A stretch of DNA of 64,000 nucleotides from NCBI RefSeq assembly GCF_003815875.1, contig NZ_CP033924.1, forward strand, positions 2,604,001-2,668,000, in the 5' to 3' direction. This DNA comes from Chryseobacterium lactis (GTDB lineage Bacteria > Bacteroidota > Bacteroidia > Flavobacteriales > Weeksellaceae). The notes under the pieces are model-generated. The model did not search any database and was not told the DNA's origin. It saw only the letters and a program-made list of their open reading frames with translations. Numbering within the stretch: position 1 is the stretch's first letter; every line of letters starts with the position of its first letter. This document shows, one piece after another, positions 15,826-23,314 of this stretch. The position numbers were made by a program, and so were the translations under genes.

Positions 15826-17856
15826 TTATTTAAAATCAGAATCTTTAGCCTGGTTCAGCTGATAAGACTGTACGGCCATATTAATATCCATTCCGCCCAT
15901 ATTCTGAATAATGGTGAATGGAAACTTTACACCTGAAACATCTTTATAATCGGCATAGCTCGTTGGGATAGAACCTCCTTCACCAGATTTTATCTCACCG
16001 GTTTTCAGACCCGTTTTTACACTGTAATAATAGGTTTGTTTTGGTCCTTTTACCACATAAGAATCTTCGTTGTTATACTTTTCTATTCCTGCCAGCTTTA
16101 ATTCTGCTGATTTGGCAAAAGTCAATTCCGGGAAAAGCTCAGGCTCAGTCATTGATGCTTTTTGCTTGTCATTCAAAGGAATTTTTTTCCCTTGTGCTTC
16201 CATATAGCCGTCTTTACCATCAAAAACGATCTTTTGAAGCGTATTGCCCATCATTTTCATCTCCATCATCATCTTTCCGCCTTTTGCCTGAAGGAGTTTC
16301 ATACTCATGTCCATTCCCTGTACTTTGGTATTGGCATCAGCAGTAATGGAAGTTACTTTCTGAACGGCTGCCAAACCTCCGATGGCATTGATGTATTTAT
16401 CAGCTACAGAACCGATTGTTACATTAGCATCGATTTTCTGCGTAGTAGGTTTGGTTGCAGGATTGGCTTCTTTATCAAAGTATTTTACAGAATAGCCCAG
16501 TTTTTCAAGTCCTTCAGAAATATCAGAAGCTTTACCGGCAATGAAAATTCTGCTTTGGTTGGGAAGAATCGTTGCTTTTACCGCATTTGAAACATCTGCA
16601 GCAGTTACTTTATCAATAGATTTCAAATAGTTGGTGTAGAAATCAGCAGGAAGATCCTGAACTTTTTGATTTAAAGCAAACCTTGCAATCGTTTCCGGCT
16701 TTTCTAAAGACATAATAAAAGCCCCTTTTAGTTTTGCCTTTGCATTATCCAGTTCTTCAGGTTTTACCGTAGAAATTGCATTAAGCTCATTCATCACTTC
16801 TTTAACAGCCTTATCTGTTACCTCATTTCTTACACTTGTTTCAGCCGAGAATTCAGGAGAATATTTGCTTGGCGTCATGCTGGAATAGGCTCCGTAAGTA
16901 AATCCGTTTTTCTCTCTAAGATTCATAAAAAGTCTTGCTTCACCGCCGCCGCCAAGAATATAATTGGCGATCGTAGCAGGGAAGTAGTTCGGATCTTTCA
17001 TTTTAAGTGTGTTCAGATTGCCGACGGATAATACCGATTGTACTGCTGAAGGTACATCAACCACATTAATCTCAGTTTTAGCAACGTTGGAAGCCGGTTC
17101 CAATGCCGCAAATTTTGTATTTGATTTTTTCCAGCTTCCGAAAGCTTTCTCAACCAATGGCTTTATCTGGTCAAATTTTACATCTCCCACAATAACCAAA
17201 TAGGCATTGTCCGGTGAATAGTATTTGTTGTAAATATTCTGAACATCTGCCAATTGAATTTTATTAATAGACTCAATGGTTTCAAATTCTCCTCTTGAGG
17301 TATTTTTCCCATACATCAAAGCAGTAGAGACTCTTGAAGCAATGGAAGAAGCATTTTTCTCATCAGCTTTTAAACCCTCTATCGTTCTTTCTTTTGAGTT
17401 TTGAATTTCTTCTGCTGAAAATTTAGGATTTACAATAGCATCAGCCATTAATCCCAATACTTCAGGAAAATATTTTGAAAGAGAATTTGAAGAAGCTCCA
17501 TTAGAACTAAAGCTCAGGTTGGCTCCTAAAAAGTCTACTTTTTTGTTAAAATCATCTTTGCTTAAATGAGTTGTCCCGTTTTCAAGCTGATCTGCCATGA
17601 TGGAGCTTACTCCGCTGATATTTCCTTCATAATAAGGAGGTCTGTCCATGGAAAGAGTAGTATTTACTCTTGGCAGTTTGTTGTTTTCAACGACCATTAC
17701 CGTAAGCCCGTTGCTTAGCTGGAAGGTCTTTGGTTTAGCAATGTTGATGGCAGGAGTAGGTCCTGGTTTTGGCATTGCATTGATATCTATTTTTTGGGCA
17801 TTAAGCATTCCTGCAAATAAAAATGCCGCTGCTATATAGGTGAATTGCTTTTTCAT
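15826..17856 (-). CDS. M16-family peptidase homologue lacking HxxEH, with LolA-like C-terminal domain
   Basis: The 676-residue protein has a signal peptide (MKKQFTYIAAAFLFAGMLNAQ) and two M16 domains up to about residue 460. Where active M16 enzymes have HxxEH, this one reads MADQLENGTT, so the zinc ligands are missing and it is probably the non-catalytic partner. The last 190 residues form a separate beta-rich domain (GGLAAVQKVTSITADANTKV onward) resembling LolA-type lipoprotein-carrier folds. It begins 8 bp after the active M16 gene, so the products probably form a periplasmic heterodimer, as known for M16B pairs. Confidence 0.88.
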   Translation of the reverse strand: MKKQFTYIAAAFLFAGMLNAQKIDINAMPKPGPTPAINIAKPKTFQLSNGLTVMVVENNKLPRVNTTLSMDRPPYYEGNISGVSSIMADQLENGTTHLSKDDFNKKVDFLGANLSFSSNGASSNSLSKYFPEVLGLMADAIVNPKFSAEEIQNSKERTIEGLKADEKNASSIASRVSTALMYGKNTSRGEFETIESINKIQLADVQNIYNKYYSPDNAYLVIVGDVKFDQIKPLVEKAFGSWKKSNTKFAALEPASNVAKTEINVVDVPSAVQSVLSVGNLNTLKMKDPNYFPATIANYILGGGGEARLFMNLREKNGFTYGAYSSMTPSKYSPEFSAETSVRNEVTDKAVKEVMNELNAISTVKPEELDNAKAKLKGAFIMSLEKPETIARFALNQKVQDLPADFYTNYLKSIDKVTAADVSNAVKATILPNQSRIFIAGKASDISEGLEKLGYSVKYFDKEANPATKPTTQKIDANVTIGSVADKYINAIGGLAAVQKVTSITADANTKVQGMDMSMKLLQAKGGKMMMEMKMMGNTLQKIVFDGKDGYMEAQGKKIPLNDKQKASMTEPELFPELTFAKSAELKLAGIEKYNNEDSYVVKGPKQTYYYSVKTGLKTGEIKSGEGGSIPTSYADYKDVSGVKFPFTIIQNMGGMDINMAVQSYQLNQAKDSDFK

Positions 17857-17864
17857 TGGTAAAA

Positions 17865-19178
17865 TTATTTTTTCTCAGGAACGTAGTTGATAATGATTCT
17901 TTGGTTAGAATTTAGATACTTTTTAGCTGCATTTTGAAGATCTTGTCTTGAAATAGATCTGTAAATGTCGATTTCCTTATTGATAAGGTTGGTATTTCCC
18001 ATCAATACGTGGTTGGTAGCCAAAGAAGCCGCAATTCCCTGAATGCTTGAATTCTGGTTCACAAACTGATTTTCAAACTGGTTTTGAAGTTTTTGATAAT
18101 CTTCTTCAGAAATTAAAGTCGTCTGAAGCTTTTTGATCTCCGCATCAATGTCAGCTTGTAATGTTTGTTTGGTCGTTTGTCCCATCGGGATTGCAAAAAA
18201 GGCGAAAATACTGTAATCTTCAAGCCCCTGGTTGAAAGCTGCTACCTGAAGTGCTTTTTTCTCCTGATCTACTAATTTTTTATATAAAACAGATGATTTA
18301 CCATTACTTAAATAAGAAGACAGCATATCTAAAACATAAGCGTCTTTTTCTTTATTAGCAGGTGTTCTGTAAGCAAAAATATAAGCCGGAAGCTGGATGT
18401 TAGGATCCGTTGCTGTTACCTCTTTCTCCTGAGTAATCGGAGCATCTTTTGGGAAATCCTTTGGATAGATCGTTCCTTTTGGAATTCCTCCGTAATATTC
18501 CTCAACCCATTTTTTAGTTTGTTCAGGTTTAATATCACCTGCAATGACCAAAGTTGCGTTATTAGGAACATAATATTTTTTATAAAATGCCTGGAACTCT
18601 TCAAGCTTTGCTGAATTCAGATCTTCCATAGAACCGATTGTAGGCCAGTTGTACGGGTGATTCGTGAACAGATTTTTTTGAATAGTCGGGAAAAGATTTC
18701 CGTAAGGCTGATTATCCATTCTCAATCTCTTCTCTTCTTTTACAACTTCTCTTTGTGTATCTACACCCACCTGGTTGATAACCGCGTGACGCATTCTTTC
18801 AGATTCCATCCAAAGTCCAAGTTGCTCGTTATTCGATGGGAAAGTTTCGTAATAATATGTTCTGTCGTTGGTGGTATTTGCATTGTTTTGTCCTCCATTT
18901 GAAGAAACAATCTTGAACCAATCACCTCTTTTAATATTAGGTGTTCCTTCAAAAAGAAGGTGTTCAAAGAAGTGTGCAAAACCTGTTCTGCCTTTTACTT
19001 CATCTTTCGCTCCTACGTGGTACATTACCCCTGTGGTAACTACCGGCGCTGAATTATCCTGATGAAGAATTACGTGAAGACCGTTGGGAAGGTCATACTC
19101 TTCGAATTTGATTTGCTGTGCATTCAGCATGAGCCCGAAGAAAGCTACGGCAGCAGCAGAAAGAAATCGCTTTTTCAT
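17865..19178 (-). CDS. M16-family zinc metallopeptidase (active subunit)
   Basis: The 437-residue exported protein (signal peptide MKKRFLSAAAVAFFGLMLNAQ) has the inverted zinc motif HFFEH at residues 69-73. The distal Glu is expected in EVVKEEKRLRMDN around residue 150. It is a single-subunit-length M16B peptidase, needing a second M16 protein to close the chamber; the next gene supplies a non-catalytic one. It should degrade small peptides in the periplasm. The operon starts here, behind a TACAATATTGTA palindrome at 19227-19238 that may be an operator. Confidence 0.92.
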   Translation of the reverse strand: MKKRFLSAAAVAFFGLMLNAQQIKFEEYDLPNGLHVILHQDNSAPVVTTGVMYHVGAKDEVKGRTGFAHFFEHLLFEGTPNIKRGDWFKIVSSNGGQNNANTTNDRTYYYETFPSNNEQLGLWMESERMRHAVINQVGVDTQREVVKEEKRLRMDNQPYGNLFPTIQKNLFTNHPYNWPTIGSMEDLNSAKLEEFQAFYKKYYVPNNATLVIAGDIKPEQTKKWVEEYYGGIPKGTIYPKDFPKDAPITQEKEVTATDPNIQLPAYIFAYRTPANKEKDAYVLDMLSSYLSNGKSSVLYKKLVDQEKKALQVAAFNQGLEDYSIFAFFAIPMGQTTKQTLQADIDAEIKKLQTTLISEEDYQKLQNQFENQFVNQNSSIQGIAASLATNHVLMGNTNLINKEIDIYRSISRQDLQNAAKKYLNSNQRIIINYVPEKK

Positions 19179-19226
19179 AAACTTAGAAATTGTTTTGTCA
19201 ATTAGTAGAATCTATAGGTAAGATGT

Positions 19227-19238
19227 TACAATATTGTA
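19227..19238. promoter_or_regulatory. 12-bp palindrome upstream of the M16 operon
   Basis: TACAATATTGTA is a perfect palindrome 48 bp before the M16 start codon, in the gap to the XRE pseudogene. Its half-site ACAA resembles those at 19713-19744. A function as operator is inferred. Confidence 0.35.
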
Positions 19239-19265
19239 CATCTCTCTTGGGTGACAGGAAATATG

Positions 19266-19660
19266 TTACTGTTCTTCTTTCTTATTTTTCCAGAAAGAAA
19301 GTTGCTTGCGAAGCTCTTTATTTAGTTCTTTTAGCTCTTTGATACGGGCTTCGTATTGCTCGACCAATTTTTCAGAGGTATTGTAGTTATTAGTCTGATT
19401 CTGAATCATATTATTACTGGAATTTTCATTAGCTGAATTTTTCTTATTTATCTGTGTATAAGCTTCTTCTGGCTTTAAAAGTTCATAAATATCTATTTCA
19501 TAAAACTCAGAGATTTTCAGAAGATTATCTATTCCAGGTTTTGTCTGGTCGTTTTCTCATTTTCCGTATGCAGTTTGTGAAACATCAAGTTCAACGGCAA
19601 TCTGTGTTTGTGATAGTTTTTTTTCGTTTCTCAGCTCACGAAGTTTAGTTCCTAAGACAT
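19266..19660 (-). pseudogene. Broken XRE-family helix-turn-helix regulator
   Basis: Read on the minus strand, the frame gives GTKLRELRNEKKLSQTQIAVELDVSQTAYGK, a stop (TGA, 19557-19559) and then ENDQTKPGIDNLLKISEFYEIDIYELLKP and a C-terminal coiled coil ending KNKKEEQ. The family has Trp (TGG) where the TGA stands. The only nearby ATG (19658-19660) is out of frame with the helix-turn-helix, and that frame hits TAG after two codons, so the start is also lost, consistent with a one-base deletion. Two lesions suggest a true pseudogene. The intact ancestor was a DNA-binding repressor-type protein of about 130 residues, divergent from the lipoprotein gene at 19838. Tandem ACAAnnnTTGT sites in the gap could be its operators. 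Confidence 0.75.
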
Positions 19661-19712
19661 AATGGATGTATTTTTTTTGCTAATTTACTGTTTTTTAGAT
19701 TTTAAAATTAAA

Positions 19713-19744
19713 ACAAATGTTGTGGATTTTAAAACAAAAGTTGT
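19713..19744. promoter_or_regulatory. Two tandem ACAAnnnTTGT palindromes, candidate XRE operators
   Basis: ACAAATGTTGT (19713-19723) and ACAAAAGTTGT (19734-19744) repeat with a 21-bp period, two helical turns. The longer 14-nt direct repeat is AAAACAAAWGTTGT. The second site abuts the -33 element of the lipoprotein promoter, as a repressor site would. Confidence 0.5.
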
Positions 19745-19774
19745 TGTATACATTGAGATTTAATTTTAGTTTTG
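19744..19774 (+). promoter_or_regulatory. Promoter of the MPN-like lipoprotein gene
   Basis: TTG (19744-19746), 20 bp, TAGTTTTG (19767-19774). Confidence 0.6.
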
Positions 19775-19837
19775 TTTAATTTCACATCAGAGTGAATTTG
19801 AAAAACAATTATATTTAACAACTTAAAAAACATTCAA

Positions 19838-21187
19838 ATGCCTATGAAAAACAAAATTATTTTCAAGTTTCTATTGCTGGCAGTCTTTACGATTTCTCTA
19901 TATTCATGTATGCATGATGAAATTTATGCTTCTCCTGACCTGACTTCTAACGAATATACGAACAAAAGTCTCTGGAAAGAAGATGAAAAATATATTGGGA
20001 ATGTGAAAAAAGTATTTGAAAAGTATGCTGATAAGAATTATTTTACTACCAACTTTGGAACTGTAAACTGGGATTACGCGCTCACAATGGGAAATTTTGA
20101 TGAAAGTTTCTTAGAAGCTCCTGTTATTAAAGATGGTAAAGTAAGCTTTGTTCTTGTCGCATATAGAGAAGGTGACAGAGTTTTTTTTAAAAGAAAGGAA
20201 GGTAGAGATTCAAACGAATTTTTTGATGTTCTGGTCTTTAAAGAAAGAAAACAATTAAAGGGAAGAATAGTAAATGATAGAGCTTCTTCAAAAGGACAAT
20301 TGTGTTACACCGTAGAGGTCACATGGACATGGACAAATGATGACGGAAGTGCGGGAGAAACCTTTTCCTATAATAAGACAACATGCAAAGGCTCGGGTCC
20401 TTATTTACCCTGTCAAAGCGTTGAAGTAAATAATAACTGCGGGGGGGCTACAGCAGGAGGCCCCCCCGGAAGTGGTTCTGGAGGTAGCGGAGGTTATCCT
20501 TATACTCCTGAATTTAAAGAATTTATAGATAATTGTGCAAAAGTAAAGACTTTGAGAAATAACGCAACATTTAAAAGTAATGTTACTAATTTAGAAGGAA
20601 AAACAGGAATGAAAGGAGAAACCGGCTATATCCAGAGAGCTGATGGAAGTTATATATATCAAGATACTTCCGGACAAACTGAAACCTCAAATACCCTATC
20701 TCTTCCAAGACCTGACCTGCCCGAGAATAAAAATATAATGGCTTATCTTCATACACATATTAATGATTATACTTATACAAACGCTGATGGAGATGAAGAA
20801 ACAAGAACAGGAATAAAAATGTTTTCTCCGGCCGATGTTTGGTATTTAATGGATATGCTGAGAAATGCCCAGGAACAGGGAAGACCTTTATCCGATGTAT
20901 ATGCAGTAATGGTTACAAGTAAAGGGAATTATCAGATCCGATTTATAGGAAATCAGTATCAGATTAAAAGCTTCACAAAACAACAGATTGAAGATTTTAC
21001 AAAATCATATAAAGGACTTATGGGTGAAGAATCTACAGATTTAGAATTGTCTTTTTTAAATTTTATTAGCGAAACAATGAATGTTAAAGCTGTTAATCTC
21101 TATAAAATGGATTCTAATGGCACCAATTATGAGATAAAACTAAATGATGATAAAAAAGGTAAAATTACAACTGGATGCCCGGGCTAA
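19838..21187 (+). CDS. Lipoprotein with C-terminal MPN/JAB-like metalloprotease motif
   Basis: The 449-residue protein (start at 19838, or MKNK at 19844) has a lipobox (SLYSC, Cys24), an N-terminal globular part, a Cys-containing linker and a Gly/Ser-rich stretch. It ends in a C-terminal domain of about 230 residues. That domain contains AYLHTHIND and, 22 residues after the second His, FSPADV, with a Glu in MKGETGYI upstream. This resembles the E, HxH, SxxD zinc site of JAMM/MPN+ metalloproteases, with an unusually long insert. Similar HTH...SPAD lipoproteins are common, unnamed, in Bacteroidota. A substrate is unknown. The last 45 residues are duplicated at 21861-22005. Confidence 0.7.
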   Translation: MPMKNKIIFKFLLLAVFTISLYSCMHDEIYASPDLTSNEYTNKSLWKEDEKYIGNVKKVFEKYADKNYFTTNFGTVNWDYALTMGNFDESFLEAPVIKDGKVSFVLVAYREGDRVFFKRKEGRDSNEFFDVLVFKERKQLKGRIVNDRASSKGQLCYTVEVTWTWTNDDGSAGETFSYNKTTCKGSGPYLPCQSVEVNNNCGGATAGGPPGSGSGGSGGYPYTPEFKEFIDNCAKVKTLRNNATFKSNVTNLEGKTGMKGETGYIQRADGSYIYQDTSGQTETSNTLSLPRPDLPENKNIMAYLHTHINDYTYTNADGDEETRTGIKMFSPADVWYLMDMLRNAQEQGRPLSDVYAVMVTSKGNYQIRFIGNQYQIKSFTKQQIEDFTKSYKGLMGEESTDLELSFLNFISETMNVKAVNLYKMDSNGTNYEIKLNDDKKGKITTGCPG

Positions 21188-21204
21188 CTAGAAAAATAAA
21201 AATT

Positions 21205-21768
21205 ATGAAAAATATATTAAGTATTATCTGTTTTACAGTTTTTACAGCTTGTACAGCACAAACCCTTTCTCTTGAAACAATAGCGCAATGCAGCTTTAAT
21301 GACCAGACATGTCCCCCTGTTACCTATGTAAAAGATATCAATAATTCTTTAAATAAATATGTCGGAACATGGAAAGGAACTCTTAATGGCAAAATTTATG
21401 AGTTTAATTTTATTAAAAAAGAAAATGTTGGAGAAACTCGAAAATGGGATAGATTAATTGGACGACTAAAAATTACAAATGCCAATGGTCTTGTAGAGTT
21501 TGATAGTTTTAATAAAACAGATATTGAGTTACAAAAAGATTTTAGAGGTTTTAATTTTCAAAAAGATTTAAAGGCATATTTGATGAGTTTTTTTGGTGGA
21601 AGATTAGGCTGTATAGATTATGGATATACATATTTAAGAATAAAACCGGAAACACCAAATCTAATGTCCATTAATTTCCATCCTGATAACGATATTGTTA
21701 CCCAAGACTGTAGTAATTTTAAAACTACATTGCCAGACAATCAGATTATACATTTAACAAAACAATAA
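21205..21768 (+). CDS. DUF6705-like exported protein
   Basis: From the ATG at 21205 the protein has 187 residues with a signal sequence (MKNILSIICFTVFTAC, possible lipobox Cys16). It has the block TYVKDINNSLNKYVGTWKGT, which I recognise from DUF6705 proteins of Chryseobacterium. The function is unknown. An open frame begins 30 nt earlier inside the end of the lipoprotein gene, but the signal peptide fixes the start at 21205. It follows the lipoprotein gene after 17 bp. The two-gene arrangement is repeated in decayed form just downstream. Confidence 0.7.
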   Translation: MKNILSIICFTVFTACTAQTLSLETIAQCSFNDQTCPPVTYVKDINNSLNKYVGTWKGTLNGKIYEFNFIKKENVGETRKWDRLIGRLKITNANGLVEFDSFNKTDIELQKDFRGFNFQKDLKAYLMSFFGGRLGCIDYGYTYLRIKPETPNLMSINFHPDNDIVTQDCSNFKTTLPDNQIIHLTKQ

Positions 21769-21860
21769 TTTCAAATTATCCTTAAATAACAAAATGATTG
21801 GCTCTACCACAGACAGGTAAGGCTAATCATTGTTATTTAAAACCTACAATGAATAAATCT

Positions 21861-22017
21861 AGAGATCTAGAACTTACATTCTTAAACTTTATCAGCGAAA
21901 CAATGAATGTAAAAGCTGTTAATCTCTATAAAATGGATTCTAATGGCACCAATTATGAGATAAAACTAAATGATGATAAAAAAAGTAAAATCCGGGTTAA
22001 CTAGAAAAATATAAATT
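21861..22017 (+). pseudogene. Decayed second copy of the lipoprotein 3' end
   Basis: This segment repeats about 150 bp from 21033-21204, with high identity. It encodes ELTFLNFISETMNVKAVNL and the rest of the lipoprotein C-terminus, then KIRVN and a stop. A short deletion removes the ITTGCP codons. The sequence before it is unrelated to the parent gene, so only the tail was kept. The short intergenic stretch after the stop (CTAGAAAAATA...) is duplicated too. Confidence 0.8.
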
Positions 22018-22158
22018 ATGAAAAGAAATATAATACTCTTATTACTTATAAACATAGGATTAATTTCGTTCAAATCTCAAATTATTAGCCTAGAACAAGC
22101 TGCAGCTTATCCCACGCAGTCTGACGGTAGAAGCCTGCCAGAAGGGATAATTTATTAA
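22018..22158 (+). pseudogene. Truncated DUF6705-like gene
   Basis: A 46-codon frame gives a signal-like start (MKRNIILLLLINIGLISFKS) and IISLEQAAAYPTQSDG, related to the start of the intact DUF6705-like protein (LSLETIAQC). It stops at TAA where the family continues into YVKDIN. A 26-nt poly-T tract begins 16 nt later. It occupies the same position relative to the duplicated lipoprotein tail as the intact gene does to the parent, so it is the second half of the duplicated pair. Confidence 0.7.
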
Positions 22159-22173
22159 TGGGAGCATCCTTTA

Positions 22174-22199
22174 TTTTTTTTTTTTTTTTTTTTTTTTTT
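22174..22199. repeat. 26-nt poly-T homopolymer
   Basis: Positions 22174-22199 are uninterrupted T, the longest homopolymer in the window. It separates the truncated DUF6705-like gene from the next gene. It may be a slippage hot spot or mark a rearrangement or assembly join. Confidence 0.95.
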
Positions 22200-22256
22200 G
22201 AGTTATTATGTGTATGAAAATCAAATAATTACAAGCTTTAAAAAGAGAACTAATTC

Positions 22257-22349
22257 ATGACCCCATTAATATATCAATATTGTAACCAGATAATGACAGA
22301 GGCTTTAATTGAAAACTACAGTGAACTTGCTGATTATAAAAACATTTAA
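22257..22349 (+). CDS. Possible 30-residue ORF coupled to the next gene
   Basis: ATG at 22257 opens MTPLIYQYCNQIMTEALIEN and ends at TAA 2 bp before the next start. It could be a coupling leader peptide or the surviving 3' end of a deleted gene. No family is recognised and no promoter is visible. Confidence 0.3.
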   Translation: MTPLIYQYCNQIMTEALIENYSELADYKNI

Positions 22350-22351
22350 AA

Positions 22352-23176
22352 ATGATAAGAAAGAATATTAAAATCAACGATCCCTGTCCTGAAAAATGGG
22401 AGAATATGCAAGACTCTCAGGAAGGAAAGTTTTGCAAAAAATGTTCTAAATACATAGTAGATTTTGCAGAGAAAACGGACGAACAGATTCAGAATGTTTT
22501 CGATACTGCTAATGGTAAGGAAATTTGTGGGAGGATACCTTCAATTTCCATTCCTAAAATTGCAGCCGGTATTATTTTAATCACAAATTTTACTTTTGTT
22601 CAAGCTCAGATCGAAAACAACTTTAAGGCAGCTACAGAGCAAAAGGCAGTAGATGTTACCAGATTATCAGGGAGACTTATTTTCAAAGAGACCAAAAAAA
22701 TAATTCCCAACACCGAAGTATTATTGATCACCAAAAGTAAATTGATAAAAACCACTACCAATGAAAATGGATATTTTTTATTGAAGATTCCTAATGATCT
22801 TATTGAGGATGAAAATGTATTGTACTTTAATTTTGACAAACTTAATGAAGCAAAAAGGAAAGGAAATAAAGTAGGAGATACTATAAGTGGCTATAGTTAT
22901 GGGAATCAGGCAGTAATTTTCAAGGGAAATGAAAAAATTGAAAATAAGGAATTTCAAATCGGTTATGGAGGATTTACGATTGGGGCTGTTGTTATTGTAA
23001 ATGATCCACAGCCAGATTATTACTGCTTCAATGGCAAAAGTATGAGCCGGGAAAAATTTTTAAAGCTGAGAAAGAAAAATCCTCACTATCCCTATTTTTC
23101 CTTTGAAGGTAAGGAAGCAAAGGTGGTTTCTAAGATTGATTATTTAGATACTTTACATTTACTGTATTCAGATTAA
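22352..23176 (+). CDS. Membrane-anchored protein with CxxC N-terminus and carboxypeptidase-regulatory-like domain
   Basis: The 274-residue protein begins with a small Cys motif (PCPEKWENMQ, then GKFCKKCSKYIVDF near residues 27-40), seen in many unnamed flavobacterial proteins. A hydrophobic segment follows (about 67-86, AAGIILITNFTFVQA). Then comes a beta-sandwich of CarboxypepD_reg type (VTRLSGRLIFKETKKIIPNTEVLL...TTNENGYFLLKI). The Cys knuckle would lie in the cytoplasm and the sandwich outside. The role is not known. It lies at the end of the rearranged lipoprotein locus. Confidence 0.65.
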   Translation: MIRKNIKINDPCPEKWENMQDSQEGKFCKKCSKYIVDFAEKTDEQIQNVFDTANGKEICGRIPSISIPKIAAGIILITNFTFVQAQIENNFKAATEQKAVDVTRLSGRLIFKETKKIIPNTEVLLITKSKLIKTTTNENGYFLLKIPNDLIEDENVLYFNFDKLNEAKRKGNKVGDTISGYSYGNQAVIFKGNEKIENKEFQIGYGGFTIGAVVIVNDPQPDYYCFNGKSMSREKFLKLRKKNPHYPYFSFEGKEAKVVSKIDYLDTLHLLYSD

Positions 23177-23259
23177 AAGTAAACCATCCTCTAGCTTGCT
23201 GCCTCCAATGTCTTTTCTCATAGTCTTCAATCTCTAATTTCCAACTTCTCCAATGAAAG

Positions 23260-23290
23260 TTTGAATTCTCCTCTGAATACATTAATTTTG
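23260..23290 (+). promoter_or_regulatory. Promoter of uvrD
   Basis: TTTG (23260-23263), 19 bp, TAATTTTG (23283-23290), 25 nt before the ATG at 23315. A TTG at 23261 that would extend the reading frame is the -33 element itself. Confidence 0.75.
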
Positions 23291-23314
23291 TGTTCCCAAA
23301 AATTTTTTTGCTGT

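Noticed and set aside
23261..23314. TTG-initiated extension of UvrD
   Set aside because: The TTG is the -33 element of a well-formed promoter; the normal helicase start is at 23315.
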